Shown here: piece by piece, positions 10,791 to 25,000 of the stretch | Position numbering within the stretch: position 1 is the stretch's first letter | How the letters are laid out: each line of letters begins with the position of its first letter | Assembly: GCF_949987515.2 (NCBI RefSeq) | Contig: NC_082695.1 | Coordinates: 73,806,466 to 73,870,465 of the forward strand | DNA length: 64,000 nt | Source: Delphinus delphis | Lineage: Eukaryota; Chordata; Mammalia; Artiodactyla; Delphinidae | Direction of reading: 5' to 3' | The notes under the pieces: generated by a model | The model's input: only the letters and a program-made list of their open reading frames with translations | Told to the model about the DNA's origin: nothing | Databases searched by the model: none | Made by a program: the position numbers and the translations under genes

Positions 10791-12920
10791 TTTAATACAT
10801 AACAAAATATTGTGGCCTCATAGAGTTTCAAGCTGAATAAAACATTCAAACAATTACAACACGAAGAGTTACATTAAATAAGAGTATTATCCATTATATT
10901 GAATATAATTGCATTTCTTTTTTAAAGTGGCATAAGCACAAAGACTTACACTAAAATTGTAAAATCAATTTTGTTTTAATCCAAGGCACCTGTAAAATAC
11001 TTGCTGGTGTGAGAGAAGTTAAATTCAATTATATAAAATAGTACAGAAATGAAAGAATCCTGGCAGTGACTGACTTTTCCACAGAGAAAACATTTTTCTA
11101 CAGAAATGAGCTACTTAAAGTTGACGATTTTGAGGAAAATAAACCAAATTTCCAATAATATGGTAACTTGTATGAACCGATTTACTGAGTGATTTTCAGC
11201 AAATTAAATCAGTACGAAAGAAAAGAAGGTTCATGCTCGTATACTGCATAGGTCTAACATTTCTTTAAGTTCAGGCACACGTGACCATGGATTTTATAAT
11301 ACTGGGTATTTCGCAACCTTTTATCTCAAGAGGATTTCCAAGTCTCATAGTCTACAACTGAAACATTCTTCCGAAGGTATTAATTTTTTTTCATGGAATA
11401 AGAGTAAATTCTGTGATGATCATGTCTCTGAAATATGAATTTCAAAATGCTAACACTACAAGGAAAAATGCTAGCAAAGCAGTTCTGTGTTGGAGTGGCT
11501 GTTGGTACGAGAGTGATCGTTAGAATGTTCCCGTTCAGCGTTCCGGGATAAAGGCTACTGTAAGAAAGCCGTGCTAGGACCGTTTGCATATGTAGTGCTA
11601 GTTAGGTACTGCTATAAGGCAGAGCTCTTTAGAGCCTTTGTATGGGTTTTCAGCAGTTAGTCCAGTCTGTAAATGACAACTAAGAGCAAATTTATGAAGG
11701 CTGTGAAGAATCAGATAGTGCTGTTTACAAAACGGTACTATTTTCGATTCTGTGACAAATGAAAGGTATCGTTTTCGCCAGAAGAGGTAAAGTAAAAGAA
11801 TATTTTGAAGTCTACATCAGTCGTGAAAACAAAATGTCATTTACAGATTGTTTCTACTATACCTAGAACTATGTACAACAACCCCTTCCAGCCTGATGTT
11901 TCAAAGTTAACTTACTAACAAGTGCTTCACAATATCCTTAGTTCTGGCATTAAAAGAAAGAAATCAGAAGTACTAACACTATTTTTCAAATTTTGCCTTC
12001 AAAAACTTTAACACTGCTTCTACTACTGCCTTCTTGATTTCCACAAATATGCAGCATCACAATCGCCAGGTTGCATGGAGTGATGTAAGTCAGAATGCAG
12101 TGGTAGTTTTTAATGACCTTAAAATATACTCAGGACATGCAATCTGAGTTGAATTTAGAGATATAAACGCAGAGTAATTTTCCTAATATTGAACTGACAC
12201 TGTTGGAACATAGACATTCAAGAATATGAGCAATCACGAAATGAACACATCACTAGGTAAAATACCCATAAAAACCATCGTCAGAGGAATGCTGTCACCT
12301 AAACGGGTTTGCAGGCAAAAAGCAGCTCTTAATTCTCCCCTCCAACTTCCTTTAAAAGTGAAATATATCATTGATAATCAGAAGGGAAAAAATACTTCAA
12401 TAAACATTCTGAAGCCTATTATCCAGATCCTAACGCCCTCAGACAAAACATTCTTTGCTTTCAAAGGGAGCTGTATTAGGCTCAAGGACTGCAGGACTGA
12501 GTCTTCAAGTAGGAAATCCTGGCCTCTAAAAAAAAGGCTTTGGTTACAGAATAAACACGATGGGTAGCTCTCAGAACTCTTATTTTGGCAGGGGGCAAGA
12601 GGGCAAGGGTGCTTATGCTAAAGATAGAAACTTCAAACATCAGAGACTTAGGGGTAACTTTCATATATGGGGGTGCCCCCTTTCTGTTATTTACCCTCTG
12701 ATTTATCAATATTCTGTTCAGTGGCTGTATTCTACTGGCCGGAAATTCACGGAAATTTAAATAGATTTATGTACTATGCACAAATTTACATATGGTTGTC
12801 TTTAAGGTTTATTCTTATTCAAGTCAATGTTTAAACAGTTATTTTATACAAAATTTAATAATTTAGACTACGAAGCAATTTAAATACTTCAATTCCCTCG
12901 AAAAGGCATTTTGTACATAC

Positions 12921-13000
12921 ATACATGATGCACACATATGAAAATCGTGTCAGAAGAATCATACATGACGCACACGTGTGAAAATCGTGTCAGAAGAATT
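12921..13000. repeat. 40-bp tandem duplication spanning the LMAN1 stop codon
   Basis: Positions 12921-12960 and 12961-13000 are two adjacent copies that differ at 4 of 40 bases. Each contains GTGTCAGAAGAA, the reverse of the Phe-Phe-stop codons. Only the copy nearer the gene body (12961-13000) is read as coding sequence; the other is 3' UTR. Confidence 0.95.
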
Positions 13001-13026
13001 TTTTGGCAGCTGCTTCTTGCTGAGTC
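12990..13026 (-). CDS. LMAN1: LMAN1 exon 13, coding part (KKFF tail and stop)
   Basis: The acceptor is TTCCGTAG. It completes R507 and encodes [11 protein letters not shown], then TGA at 12992-12990. The diphenylalanine and dilysine give COPII export and COPI retrieval respectively (established). The last codons and stop lie inside a 40-bp tandem duplication, but the upstream copy is intact so the tail is unchanged. Confidence 0.97.
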
Positions 13027-16000
13027 CTACGGAAAAAGAGAACAAAGCAAAACAAAAAAAACTGAAAGAAGTTCTATATACATTGGAATGAAACAGGATT
13101 GCATAAAATTAAAAATGCCTTTTGAAGTATGAAATACATGAAGATAAACATATGTCCTACACATGTATTCCCATGTGAACTGAAACAGACTAGACATAAT
13201 ATTTGCTTTGTATGAACCTAATTTTATAGGTATTGAAAGTTCTATTATGGACCTTGATAACTTTATTGAATTATCTCAAGTTAAATAAATACAGAAAAAC
13301 GTTGGGTCAAATTTTAGAGACTTACCTATACATGATATAACCAATGAATAACACCGTTTGTACCACTACAAATATAACAAAGTGCACCGTAGACAGACAC
13401 GATGGAAATGGCGGTAGTTCTGGACATTTCAGTCTTTCATTTGCTGGCTATAAGGCAAAGAACTTTCTATTACAATTAGTCAAATCAGTATTTTAGAAAA
13501 GGAAATAAATGTGAAATCTTTATAAAACGCATGGTTTACTGTATAAACTCAAGTATTTTCATTAATTCATCTCATCATTGCCTTCCACCCTCTTAACTTT
13601 CACCACCAAACTTTTTGAAAGAGCAGGCAATGTGGGAAGGCCTCCGCTCTTTCACTGTCCTGTCACAAACTCATTGCTGTCTGGCTTCTACCTTCATCAC
13701 AGTGACAATGATTTTAGTGTCCTTGAAGGTCACAGATCACCAATTCCCTCGACACTCCCAGTTTATACTTGCTGTACTAGAGCAATTATTAATAGCAGCA
13801 TCCTCACTCTCAAAAGTGTTCTATTTCAGACAATTACACAGTTGCCCTACCAATGAACTACCTGACAGAGATAATGGCCTTTTCTCAGCTCTCATCCACC
13901 CCAATCTCCTAACATTCAACATCACTAATTAGTATTTTGGAAAATGTTTCTTTTCCTATTTCCATGATTATTCATTTTATTATAAGCAAGTAATTAAATA
14001 CCAGGGACAAAGATTTCATCAAGGTATCCAGACAGAACGGCTTCTAAGGTTAGTTGTTCTCAATATGCTCACACCTATGGGACAAAGGTCTTCACTATGT
14101 ATTCATATATACTACCCACAGCATCAACTTGGCCGTTGCAACAAAGGCAAGAGTTGGGGGGAAATAAACTCAAACAGAACTAAGGGAATAGATGACAATG
14201 CTTTGGATGGGAGGTAAAATGGTCAATAAGAAAACTATTAAGCTATATTTGAAAAACTGGAAGGGAAGAGGCAAATGCTACAAACATTTGTGAATTTTAT
14301 AAGGGTTTTCAAAGCCAGTAAATAAGTTAGGAAAAAACTTAAAAGTTCCAGAGATCTGTCTTCTAAATAATATCTCCTATGCATGTTAAACTTCAAAAAT
14401 ATGCTACCTATTTTTAATATTTATTGCCTATCTCCAAAAATGTAGATGGGACTTACACTCCAAAAAAGACCTAATAAAGTAAATAAAATAAAACTTAAAA
14501 AAATGAACCAAGTAATACAGGAAAGTAGCTGGAAACAAACAAAAATCTTGCCTAAAGAAAGCTGCTATCAGTCAGCCAGTTTTAGATCTGCACTTCCTGA
14601 ACAGCCTAGACAGAGAAATATGAATTACCTGGTGCCCGTCTGTCTAACAAATGGGTGTGTCGAGAGACATTTACCTTGTTCAGAGCCGTTTAAAGGTATC
14701 ATTACTGATAACAAGAGACATGTTTTTAAAAGAGAACTTATAGAAAAGAACCTAGAACAAAAAAAGTCTGAGATTGTGATGACTCCACTAACTGGAATAG
14801 CAATTTATTTTTTAAAAAATTCTATTCAATAGGCTATGGAAGCATGATATGGAACACGTAGACATTTGAATCATATGGAGTAATTCTACCTTGAATATTA
14901 AGAAGGTGCACTGGCATTAATTTAAAAGTTAAAATATTTTCAGTGGAACATGTGGTTTTCCTTTCCAAAAGAAGACTGTGATAATCATAAACTAGAAGAA
15001 AAAAGAGCTTACCATATTTCGCTGCACTAAGTTATCTATGTCCCGCTTCACTATGTGGAGGTGCTCTTTGATGTCATTGAAGTGCTGGGTTGTCTCATAA
15101 ACGCCCCCTGCAGATCCAGGATGCTGTATGCCACTGACCAGTCTGACAGTTTCACTCACGGAATTCCTGAAATAGGAAATCCTTTTACAATGGAATCACT
15201 AGAAAGATGATTTTTACAGTCAGAGATTTCAAATGGTTAGATATATTTCTAAACCCAATGCATCAGATTATAAAAAAAATAAAGAAAAAAACCCCAGAAA
15301 CAAAATAAGTATTTTAAAAAACTGTCTTCAAGATTAGAAAATAGTTTATAAAAACTAGATTATGCCTTTGTCTCTTACTAAAGGTTGTCTAACCCCAGAG
15401 AATAATACTAAATAATCTGTGTTAAAAACAATATTATAAATGGCTTGAATAACATAATGGATGATACTCTTAATGAGCTTAAATCTTTCTAAGTGTTTAA
15501 TGTTGTGCAGTAAAGGATTAACCCATCAGGCCTGGGCTGCCCAAACCCCGCACATTCCAAAGGTTTTCAGACCCGGCCCATGACTAGCCCCTGGGAGATA
15601 ATCTCTATGCCCCTGGAATATCCTGCCTGTTAAGAGTGTCTTTGTCTACCTGGGGCCTTGGGCCAGGCCAACAATATGATGTATGTTTGTTTGCCTGGGG
15701 CCTTAGGCTGCAGTACCAGTCTGACCTCTAGGGGGACGGAAGATTGAGCAGTTAAGGTCAGTCATGTGGGTGCTCCATGCCTATGTGACTGACCCCTAAT
15801 AAAAAAAACCCCGAAACCAAGGCTTGGGTGAACTTCCTTGGTTGGCAACACTTTGCACATGTTGTCATGCATCACTGCTGAGAGGAATAAACACTGTCCA
15901 TGTGACTCCACTGGGAGGGGACAACTGAAAGTTTGTGCCTGGTTTCTCCTTAACTCCACTGTATGCACCTTCTTTCTTTGCTGATTTTATTATATATCCT

Positions 16001-19000
16001 TTCATTGCAATAAACCATGACTGTGAGTACAGCAGCTTTTCTGAGTTCAGTAAGCACTTCTAGAAGACCACAGAATCTAGAGGCGGTCTCAGGGACTCAT
16101 AAGACAAATGTATCAATAATTCAATTTCTCTTTACAGTTCTATCAGATGTCCCCTATATACAAACCTAGTGCTTCAACCAGAAGCCAACTAAAGAACATC
16201 TATCTGTTTCAGATATGAAGGAAAAACTGGTGGTTTGGCATACCGAGCAATGGTGTGGTAATCTCCACCATGGTATCTTTTTTGAAGGGTAATTCTGACT
16301 TTATACATTTTACCTTACACTCTGACTTCAGAATATAATCCCCATGTAAGATGTGATTCCACTATTCAGATGTAAGATAAAGAGCTCTACCACTGAGTAT
16401 GCCCTTTGGATATGAGTCTGTAAGCACGATAGTGTAAGAGACTACAATTTTTTTTTTTAAATAATGGCAGAAATGTAACAGGGCTATTTATTAAGAAAGA
16501 AAGAAACATTTCTGAATTTCAGTTTACCTGAAAGTATTACTACTCCCTTTCACCTGTCTTGGTCCTGATGTTCCCTGAGAATATCCTTCACAAAAAGCTT
16601 CTGTGTCTGGGATGCTTCTTCTAGTCCTGGCCCTTCCCTCCAAGAGGGAGGGTCTAAAATGGAAGGGCCAGTTCAAACTACTGCCTTTCCTCCATACTTT
16701 CCTCTCCGTGAGGCTTCCTTGTCAAATGCAACCATCCCCTAAACATCACACATACTTTTCTCCTTTGTATCTATATACAGTCAGCCCTCCTTTTCTGTGG
16801 TTTCCACATCCACGGATTCAACCAACCATAGATCAAAAATATTCAGAAAAGAAAATTCCAGAAACTTCTCAAAAGCAAAACACAGACAACTATTTACATT
16901 GTACTTACAGCTATTTACATAGCAATATGTTATATGAGGTATTATAGGCAATCAAGAGATGGTTTAAAGTACACAGGAGGTTATAAGCAAATACTATACC
17001 ATTTTATATAAGGGAATTGAGTACCCCTGGATTTTGGTATCTGCAGGGCCCTGGAACCAATCGCATGGATATGAACGGAATACTGTATATGGGTTTTCTC
17101 CCTCATAGAGCATAAGCTACGCGAGAACAGTAATGTCTCTGATGTTCTGACAGCCTTCAACAGTTACAGTGCAATTTGGATGAATGAATAAATAAGTTAT
17201 CTACCTTATTTCCTTGAAGTAAAATTTGGTTTAAAAACTATCAATAAAAGTTGGACTTCCCTGGTGGGTCAGTGGTTAAGAATCCGCCTGTCAATGCAGG
17301 GGACATGGGTTCAAGCCCTGGTCTGGGAAGATCCCACATGCCGCGGAGTAACTAAGCCCGTGCGCCACAACTACTGAGCCTGCGCACTAGAGCCTGCGAG
17401 CCACAACTACTGAGCCCATGCGCCACAACTACTGAAGCCCGCACGCCTACAGCCTGTGCTCCGCAACAAGAAAAGCCACCGCAATGACAAGCCCGCGCAT
17501 CGCAACAAAGAGTAGCCCCCGTTCCCTGCAGCTAGAGAAAGTCCATGCACAGCAACGAAGACCCAACACAGTCAAAAACAAATAAATAAATTTATCAATA
17601 AAAGCTTTGCTAGAAGAAAACAACAAAAAAAAGGAACTCAAATATTAAAATTACTTAGTAGGTCAGGCTGAATGTTAAGTATAATAAAAAATCTTCAAAA
17701 ATTCTACTTGAGTTACACAAGCAATGAAGAGTTAAAAATTTGCTACAAAATATCTCAAGTGCTTTCTGAATAAATGACATCTATTGATTAAAACTTCTTT
17801 GAATGGCATACATGCTCAAGGAAATTCATGTGAGTCTCAGCTTTTCCACTTAAACCCAAATTAAGAATTATATTCTACTATCTCTAAAATACTTAACCAA
17901 GAATAAAGCATCCCAGAATATACAACCTTCTCACATATCTCCATTTTAAAATACTGCTTCCCAGAACATGAACTTGCTTACATATACATAAATGTCTTTT
18001 TAATACACAAAGACTGAGTCATCATTCATTCATTTGCCTGTTGATTCTGCTAATGTTTATTTGCTACATGTTACGAGCCAGGCAATTTTTAGGGATATAA
18101 ACTGTGCAAGAAAAATATAATTCCTGCCCTGCTGAGACTAACAGACTAGCAGGAGAGCAATGTGACAGAGGCACATCTAGAGTTCTATGAAGATGCATTT
18201 AACTTAGCTGGGCACCCACTGCTGAGTGTTAAAGGATAAAGGAGGGTTCTGTGAGGATGGGATTGTGACGGAAGGAGGGCATATGTAGCTTAGGGAATAG
18301 GTCAAGTGAAGAGGGCTGGATAGAACACCAGAGAAAAAAATACCTTTTAAGGAATAATAGAAGGATGACCAACAAATGAAGAAAACTAAGAAGCAGAGGC
18401 CAAGAACATCAAGAGTAAGTGGTATGCTAGAAGCCTTGGAAAAAAAAAAGTCTCAAGATAGAGGGGGTGGGAAAGGTATCAATTTCTACAGAAAGTCCAG
18501 CAGGATGAGGACTGAAAGGTACTCATTACAGGGCACCACTGACCGCAGAAAGAACAGTTCGGTGCTTTCAGGACAAATTACAGTGGTTTGGAGACGAAGA
18601 CAGGCAGTTTGGTCTACTTTTTTAGAAACTCACTAAAAAGGAAGGAAAAAGAGAAGCAAGAGTAAAAATAATAGAAAGTGTCAATTAAAGGTTTTGTTTT
18701 GATTAGTTTTCAATAATGGAAGAGCAAGCCCTTTTGTATGAGGTGTAAGTTAAAGGTAGAAGACAGAGAAAGGATCATTAAAGAGCAAGGGTCAGAGAAG
18801 CAGAAAGAACGGGATCCAGGGCTAAGGACTAGCCTGGACAACAGCTGTGCAGATGGAGACAAGTGTGGGGAGGGAGCGTGCAGCACAAAAGAGGAGGTGA
18901 AGGAGGAGACAATGTCATCTCCCAGGGAGAATGTCAATGGCAGGCTGAGTTATGGGGCTTGAAGAGAGTGGTGAAGATCTTGAATCAGAGTAGTGAAGAT

Positions 19001-22000
19001 ACAGAATGAATAAAGATCACTGAATAGCTTAAATATTATATTACAGGGACAGGCTGAAGGTACAGAAGATGATAATTAGGAGCAAGATTCCAGAAGAATA
19101 TGTGAAAATATTCATGTGAAAATGCCTAGCACAGTACCCAGAATGCAATAGGTACTCAAAAAATCTGGTAAAGGTAAATATGAAATGCTAAATGCTGCCT
19201 GCTCACCAAAAAGAACTTATTAAAAAAATTACAACCGATTAATAACACAGTCAACACATACAAATAGCAAAGTTCAAAGAACATTAGTAACTCTGTCCAC
19301 TGAAAAGGCCCAGAAGCAACGACAATCCGGTAGCATTAAGCACGACACTGTCTCTAAATACCACTTCTCACTAAAAGACCAGGGCTCCAAAGAAAAATGC
19401 CTTTGACACGTGTGGGACAGAAATGTACAAGAGAAACCTGGAAAGTCTTACACCTGAAAGGAAGGAAGCTACCAAAGACTACTGGGGTTGCATCAAAAGG
19501 ATGCAGAAGCTAACCTGTAGGGACAGCTAGCTCCCAAAGACGAAACAATCTGAACGGCAATTATAAAGACTAACGTAAAACAGCAAAACATGTTAAACTC
19601 CACGAGTTGAAAAACAATCAAACAAACATCACCTCCCACTATCTCATCATTTAACCTTGGTCACTGCCAGGGGACCAACTCGTTATTCTAAAAAAATGAT
19701 AAAAAAGAATCAAGTATTTATCCTGCCATTCCTGAACTATTTCAGGATAACAAGTAAGTAATCAGAGAAATTCTTTTTACATGGAGAGGGAATCTTAGAA
19801 TCAGAGTGTCATCCTTCTTCAACCTCTAATGAAATGATGGATTTAGGCTGCGGCCACCACTGGCTAAAACTCAGGCTGATGGAGACACTTTATAATGAAG
19901 GGCTCAGGCTGACAAAATCTGGTTATTAGTAACTGCTGGACTGGGTGATGGGGATCTGAGAGAAGGCCCTTATATTAGCCTCAACTTTTTTGTATGTTTA
20001 AAATTTTCTATAATTAAATAAAAATTGGCAAGGACTTATGGTATGCTAAAAATAGCACCTGAGAGTAGAGATAATGAGTACTAGTTCTGACTGTTTTCAT
20101 ATCATGATCTTTTATCATTCAGAGCCTTTCCCCCTCTTTCTGTAAACTGCAGACAACTGAACTACATGCTTCTGCTAAAAAAAATTCTATGATCCCCTAA
20201 GAGCGTGAAAATCCATGAAGACGCAAACCACCCTTTCTATGAAAGGCAAATATTTCCTATCTCTTTGCATTTTTTTCTGAAGCTTATTCAGAAGAAAAAG
20301 CTTTAGAGGACAAGTTCAGAAATTTGAGTTCAGCTTTTACATTAGCTTATTGCATGCATGACATGTGTCCTTCATTAATAAGGGGGAATTTACATGGATT
20401 GCTAACTACCCTAAGTAAGTGTTTGCATGGATAATACAACTGGGTGGCTAGGCTTTGCTAACCACTAACTGAATCTTAAGATGTTCTAGTATTACTCTTA
20501 AGTAAAACAAGCACAAAACAGTATCTAAAGCATGCTACCATTTACATCAGAAAGAAGGAGATCTAAGAAAATACACATGTGGAGAAGAAACAGAGGAAGA
20601 ACAAACCAGAAATGAATGGGATGAGTTACCAACAGGGGGTGGATGGGAAAGAGCTAGAAAGAAGGAGAGAATGGAAGTGGGGCAGCAGTGATGAAGAGGA
20701 AGTGATACCTCAATGAATATATCCTGGCTCCTAGAACCATAGCATTCACATACCCTTCGTATACCCTAAATATAAACAATTAAAATCAACCAGGATGTAG
20801 GAGAAATGCAAACACTAACAAAAAACCTAACTGTATTATACATGAATATCATAACCATACTGAAGAGAGTGGGGAAGAAGAGAACTAAACTAACTACCTG
20901 GAAAATAGTGTCTGGACTAGATACTGTAGGGCCAGAGGCAAAAGGAGCTTTACATAAATCATAAATCCATCACTATATGTGTTTCTCATTAGGGATATGG
21001 CTTAATAATTTGACACCACTTTATGTATACTTTATGCACACACTAAAACTATACCAATAAGTAAATACATTATAGATAAGAACCAGGTTTCTCCCTATTG
21101 GAGAAACAATTTTCAAATAGGGAAAGGAGGAAGGCTAAAATCAGCCCTTCAGTTTTCAGTTCAGTCCAGTCCAACCAAAATCCAAAGTATCTGTATAATC
21201 TCGTGGTATACAAATGTAGAGTAAGGGATACAAAAATATGTGTATATGTGTGATTAGTATACATTCACATATTCCCTAGACCTGCCCACTGAGAGGACCT
21301 AGAAGCAATGGCACCCCACTAGTAATGAGTATACCTAGTGCCCAGATCTTGGTTTCTAAATACTTTTCTCCAATAAAAGGAACCAGGGCTCACTGAGAAG
21401 TGGTTGATTCTACAGCTGGGGCACAGAAAATACAAGATGAGCTTGAAACATATTACAGTACCAGAAAGTAAAGAAATATTTTAAAAAGATGGGGGTTTGT
21501 TGAAAGAACACAGAAGCCAACCTGAAGGAGTTCCTAACGACCAGAGCTGGAACAATTTGAACAACAAAATAAATAATGATAGTACAGGATTATAACCCAC
21601 AGAATAAATAATCCATGAGTCCACACTGATATAAGTGGATGAAATAAATAAATGGGGGAGAAGGAGGAGTGGTCCTTATAGAATGCCAGTAAGTAGATAC
21701 AGAAGGAATTATGGAAATAGAAAAACGAGCATTTGGTAAACACCACATTCTTGTTTCAGATAAAACATCAATGGATGCTAAAATTAGTGAGCCAAAGGTT
21801 AAAGTGAAACAGGATGTTTACAAAGACTCAAAGTATCTTTCCCCAAATATTTATTAACCACCAAGGGAAGGATAGTAACTTTAAAGTAGAGAAACCGGGA
21901 AGAAACAACAATATCCAAGTGATCACAGCCAACATCATCAGTTATAAGACATACCAACATCATGAACATGATGCACTGTTGTATTCTTGTCAAAAATGCA

Positions 22001-25000
22001 GAACCTCCATCCAATCATGAGTAAATACCAGACAAACCCAAACTGAGGAACCAAATTGGTCCAATGAATTAATCAATGTTCTTGAAAATTGCCATGGTTA
22101 TGAAAGACAAGGAAATATGAACTATTTCAGACTGCAGAGGTCAAGAGAGATAACTAAATGCAACGTGCAATACTGGATAGGATCTTAGAATGAAAAAGGC
22201 ACTGGTACAAAACTGGTGAAATTTGAGTAAGATCATTAGTTTAGTTAATAGTACTGTACCAATGTTAATTTCTCCATTCTGACAATTGTACTGTGGTTAT
22301 GTAAGATGTTACCATCGGGGGGAAGATAAGTGAGGGATACATGGGATATATGAGGGATATGTCCTTATTTTTTCTTGCTATGTCTAAAGTCTAAAATTAG
22401 ATCAAAATATTTTTTTAAATGTTATATTGATCTGGTCTGTTTCTAAAACAGTTTAACTATTCATTTAACATTATAAATATTTGTGATGTTAAACACAGTC
22501 AAACAACTGTGACAAAACCTTTTTTTTTTTTTTTTTTAAAGATGCTAAAGCATCTTTTTCTTTTCTAGCTTGGAACAAATAAAAAAATTTAGACAGGTTT
22601 CCTAAATATCAAAAGTCCCCGTATACTTTACATTCCCCTATTTAGAAAATAATCTAGAACGTGATTCTTACTCATGCTGCAGTCTTACAACAATAATGTG
22701 CTTGCATATCTAGAGAAGTCATGAATTTAGGATAAAGGTATCACGCAATACTCCGACATTACTGTTGTATACTTACTTCATTTCATTTACTTGTCTCAGA
22801 ATCTCATGCTGAGTGTTCACAACAGTATCCAGTTCTTGTTGAGTGGTCTGGAGAAAAAAACAAAAGATGACCAAGATGACCACCCAGCTCAATAATCCCC
22901 ATTCTACAGAACATACAGCTTTTCTTTTCTACCTCTCCGCCACCAAAGGCTAATAACTAAGGCATATCTGCATATTTTCAAAGCTCACCTGTCCATGCTG
23001 CCCTGGGATTCCTGCTCCTCTTTTAGAGATCTCCTCCGTCAAGGAAGAGACATACCTTCTCTGTTCATCAAGAATCATATCTAACTGTCGGTTCAGCTGC
23101 TTGATTTCAAGATGAATACGATTCTGTCCTTCAAAGATTTGTCTCAGCTCACGATCTCCTACAGTCTCAAATAATTCATCTGCTGAAATGGAAATTACAA
23201 ATCAAAATTATTAGAATCACCTACACATAGTTTTCAAATTACTGTAAGTGACCAAAACACTAACATATACTAGAATAAGATCATCATCAACACAGTGTTA
23301 TGATCTTCCCACAGTGTTAAACATGCATGTAATTAATTCAATCGTGATTAAATTACTGTTTTCACCATCTCTGGTGGTTGAATACTTATTATAAATTAGG
23401 TCTGAAATTTTTCACCTAAAAATTATTTTGTCTTTTAAATAGACTGTGTGATTCTATTTACAGGGGCAGGCAGAACTAATGTAATTTGTTGCCTCTGGAA
23501 GGGGGCTGACTTGAAAGAGGTAAGGGAACTTTCTGGGGTGATAAAAATATTCTATATACTGATCTGATGGTTAAAAGGGTATACACATTTGTCAAAATTC
23601 ATCAAACTATTCTCTTAAAATTTATGCATTTTACTTACAAAAAAGATTAAGAAATGGAGTTGAGAACAGCTGATTTTCCTTTTATTCCTGACCATGCTTA
23701 AATCAGATCGTTTCATTCAAACACTTACTACAATAAGCTTCAGGATATATTCACAAATCATATGTGATGTTTAAAACAAATCCAAGGAAAATATAAAACT
23801 TACCTTTCATTTTTATCTTCATTAAATCTGAATCCCACTGTTAATCATTTATATTAACGCACTACTTAGTTCAAAAGCTAGCCCAGGCTTTATTAAATAT
23901 AGCCTTGATCATTTGTGCTCATAGGGAACCGAGATCATAAAAGTTAGCAGATTATATATAGTCCCTCTATTTGGCCTTATCTTGTTTTGTTTTTGACATG
24001 TAGCCCATGTAAGTTCTTAATTACATTAGCTTAGACTAATATCTAAACATTTTCAACCTTTAATGTCCAGAATTCTGTTGAGTAGTAAGAGACTGACTTA
24101 TTCTCGCAAGTCTTGATAGTTTTCAAGTGTTAGCTCTATATTACTAAGGTAATTGTGTGTCACTAAAAGGAAAGAAATAAACCTTGGACGATTTCATTCA
24201 ACAAATATTTACTGAGTCTCAACTACTACGTCAGCACCGCTGTTGTTTTTCTAGGCTTAGGGGACACAGAAGTAGACACAGCAAACAAAGACCCCTGCGC
24301 TCACAGAGCTTACACTCCAATGGTTCACTGTCCACATCATCCAGGTACTCCCGACTGCACACTTCACTAAGCGATACTCTTCCCGGTAAAAACATCAATC
24401 TCCGAGCCCTTTAAAGACTGAAGATTTGCTTAAAAATTATTTCTCGAAATGACTTGGAATGTGCCAGGTCACAGAGCAAAGATGAAATGAATGAAGCGCC
24501 ACAGCTACTGCTGCAGCGGAGGACAGCTCTGCTCCAACTCACCAGGCTGCCCTTGAAGGTCAGGGTGGTCCTTCTGGAATTCCTCCTTTTTTTTATCCAA
24601 TTCTTGTTGAAAGTGCTCAAATTCCTCCTGGTACTTTTCTTTTTCTTTCTCAGAAATTTCTTTATCTGGTGTAGGCTTTTTTGGAGTTTAAGAACAGATC
24701 ATTAAAAAAATTAAAAAGAAAATAATAAACCTCAATATATGTTCTTTTTCTCATTTTAACTACTCTACCACTAGTTGAAAGGTTAATTTACTCTTGCTAC
24801 TAATATTACAACAAAAAATAAAAATAGCCACTACCATTTACTGAGTGCTTGCCAGAGGGCACTGTCTTTAATGTTTACAACGTTAAGGTGGCCAGTACAA
24901 ACATCTCAGTTTTACCAGTGAAGAAATGGAGCGTTACAGAGGTTAAGTAACTTGTACCAGGTCATAATGGCAATATCTGGCAGAAACAAGATCCACACCT

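Larger units (their letters stand above)
9850..12989 (-). other. LMAN1: LMAN1 3' UTR (inferred end)
   Basis: Between the stop codon and about 9850 I see no splice signals I can support and no other gene. A canonical AATAAA on the minus strand lies at 9874-9869 and would place cleavage near 9845-9855, giving a 3' UTR of about 3.1 kb. Most of it is AT-rich and free of SINEs, but it contains a MER20-like fossil at about 10610-10790. Several earlier minus-strand A-rich signals could serve as alternative sites. The end is an inference. Confidence 0.6.

Noticed and set aside
14446..14832. 128-codon plus-strand frame in LMAN1 intron 11
   Set aside because: Lysine/asparagine-rich composition of AT-rich intron DNA, antisense to the gene, no family.
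15501..16105. Possible endogenous retrovirus with genes
   Set aside because: Only a solo LTR-like sequence is visible; no gag, pol or env coding traces adjoin it.
17251..17330. tRNA gene signals (A and B boxes) in SINE heads
   Set aside because: They are the RNA polymerase III promoter remnants of tRNA-derived SINEs and do not fold as a tRNA gene.
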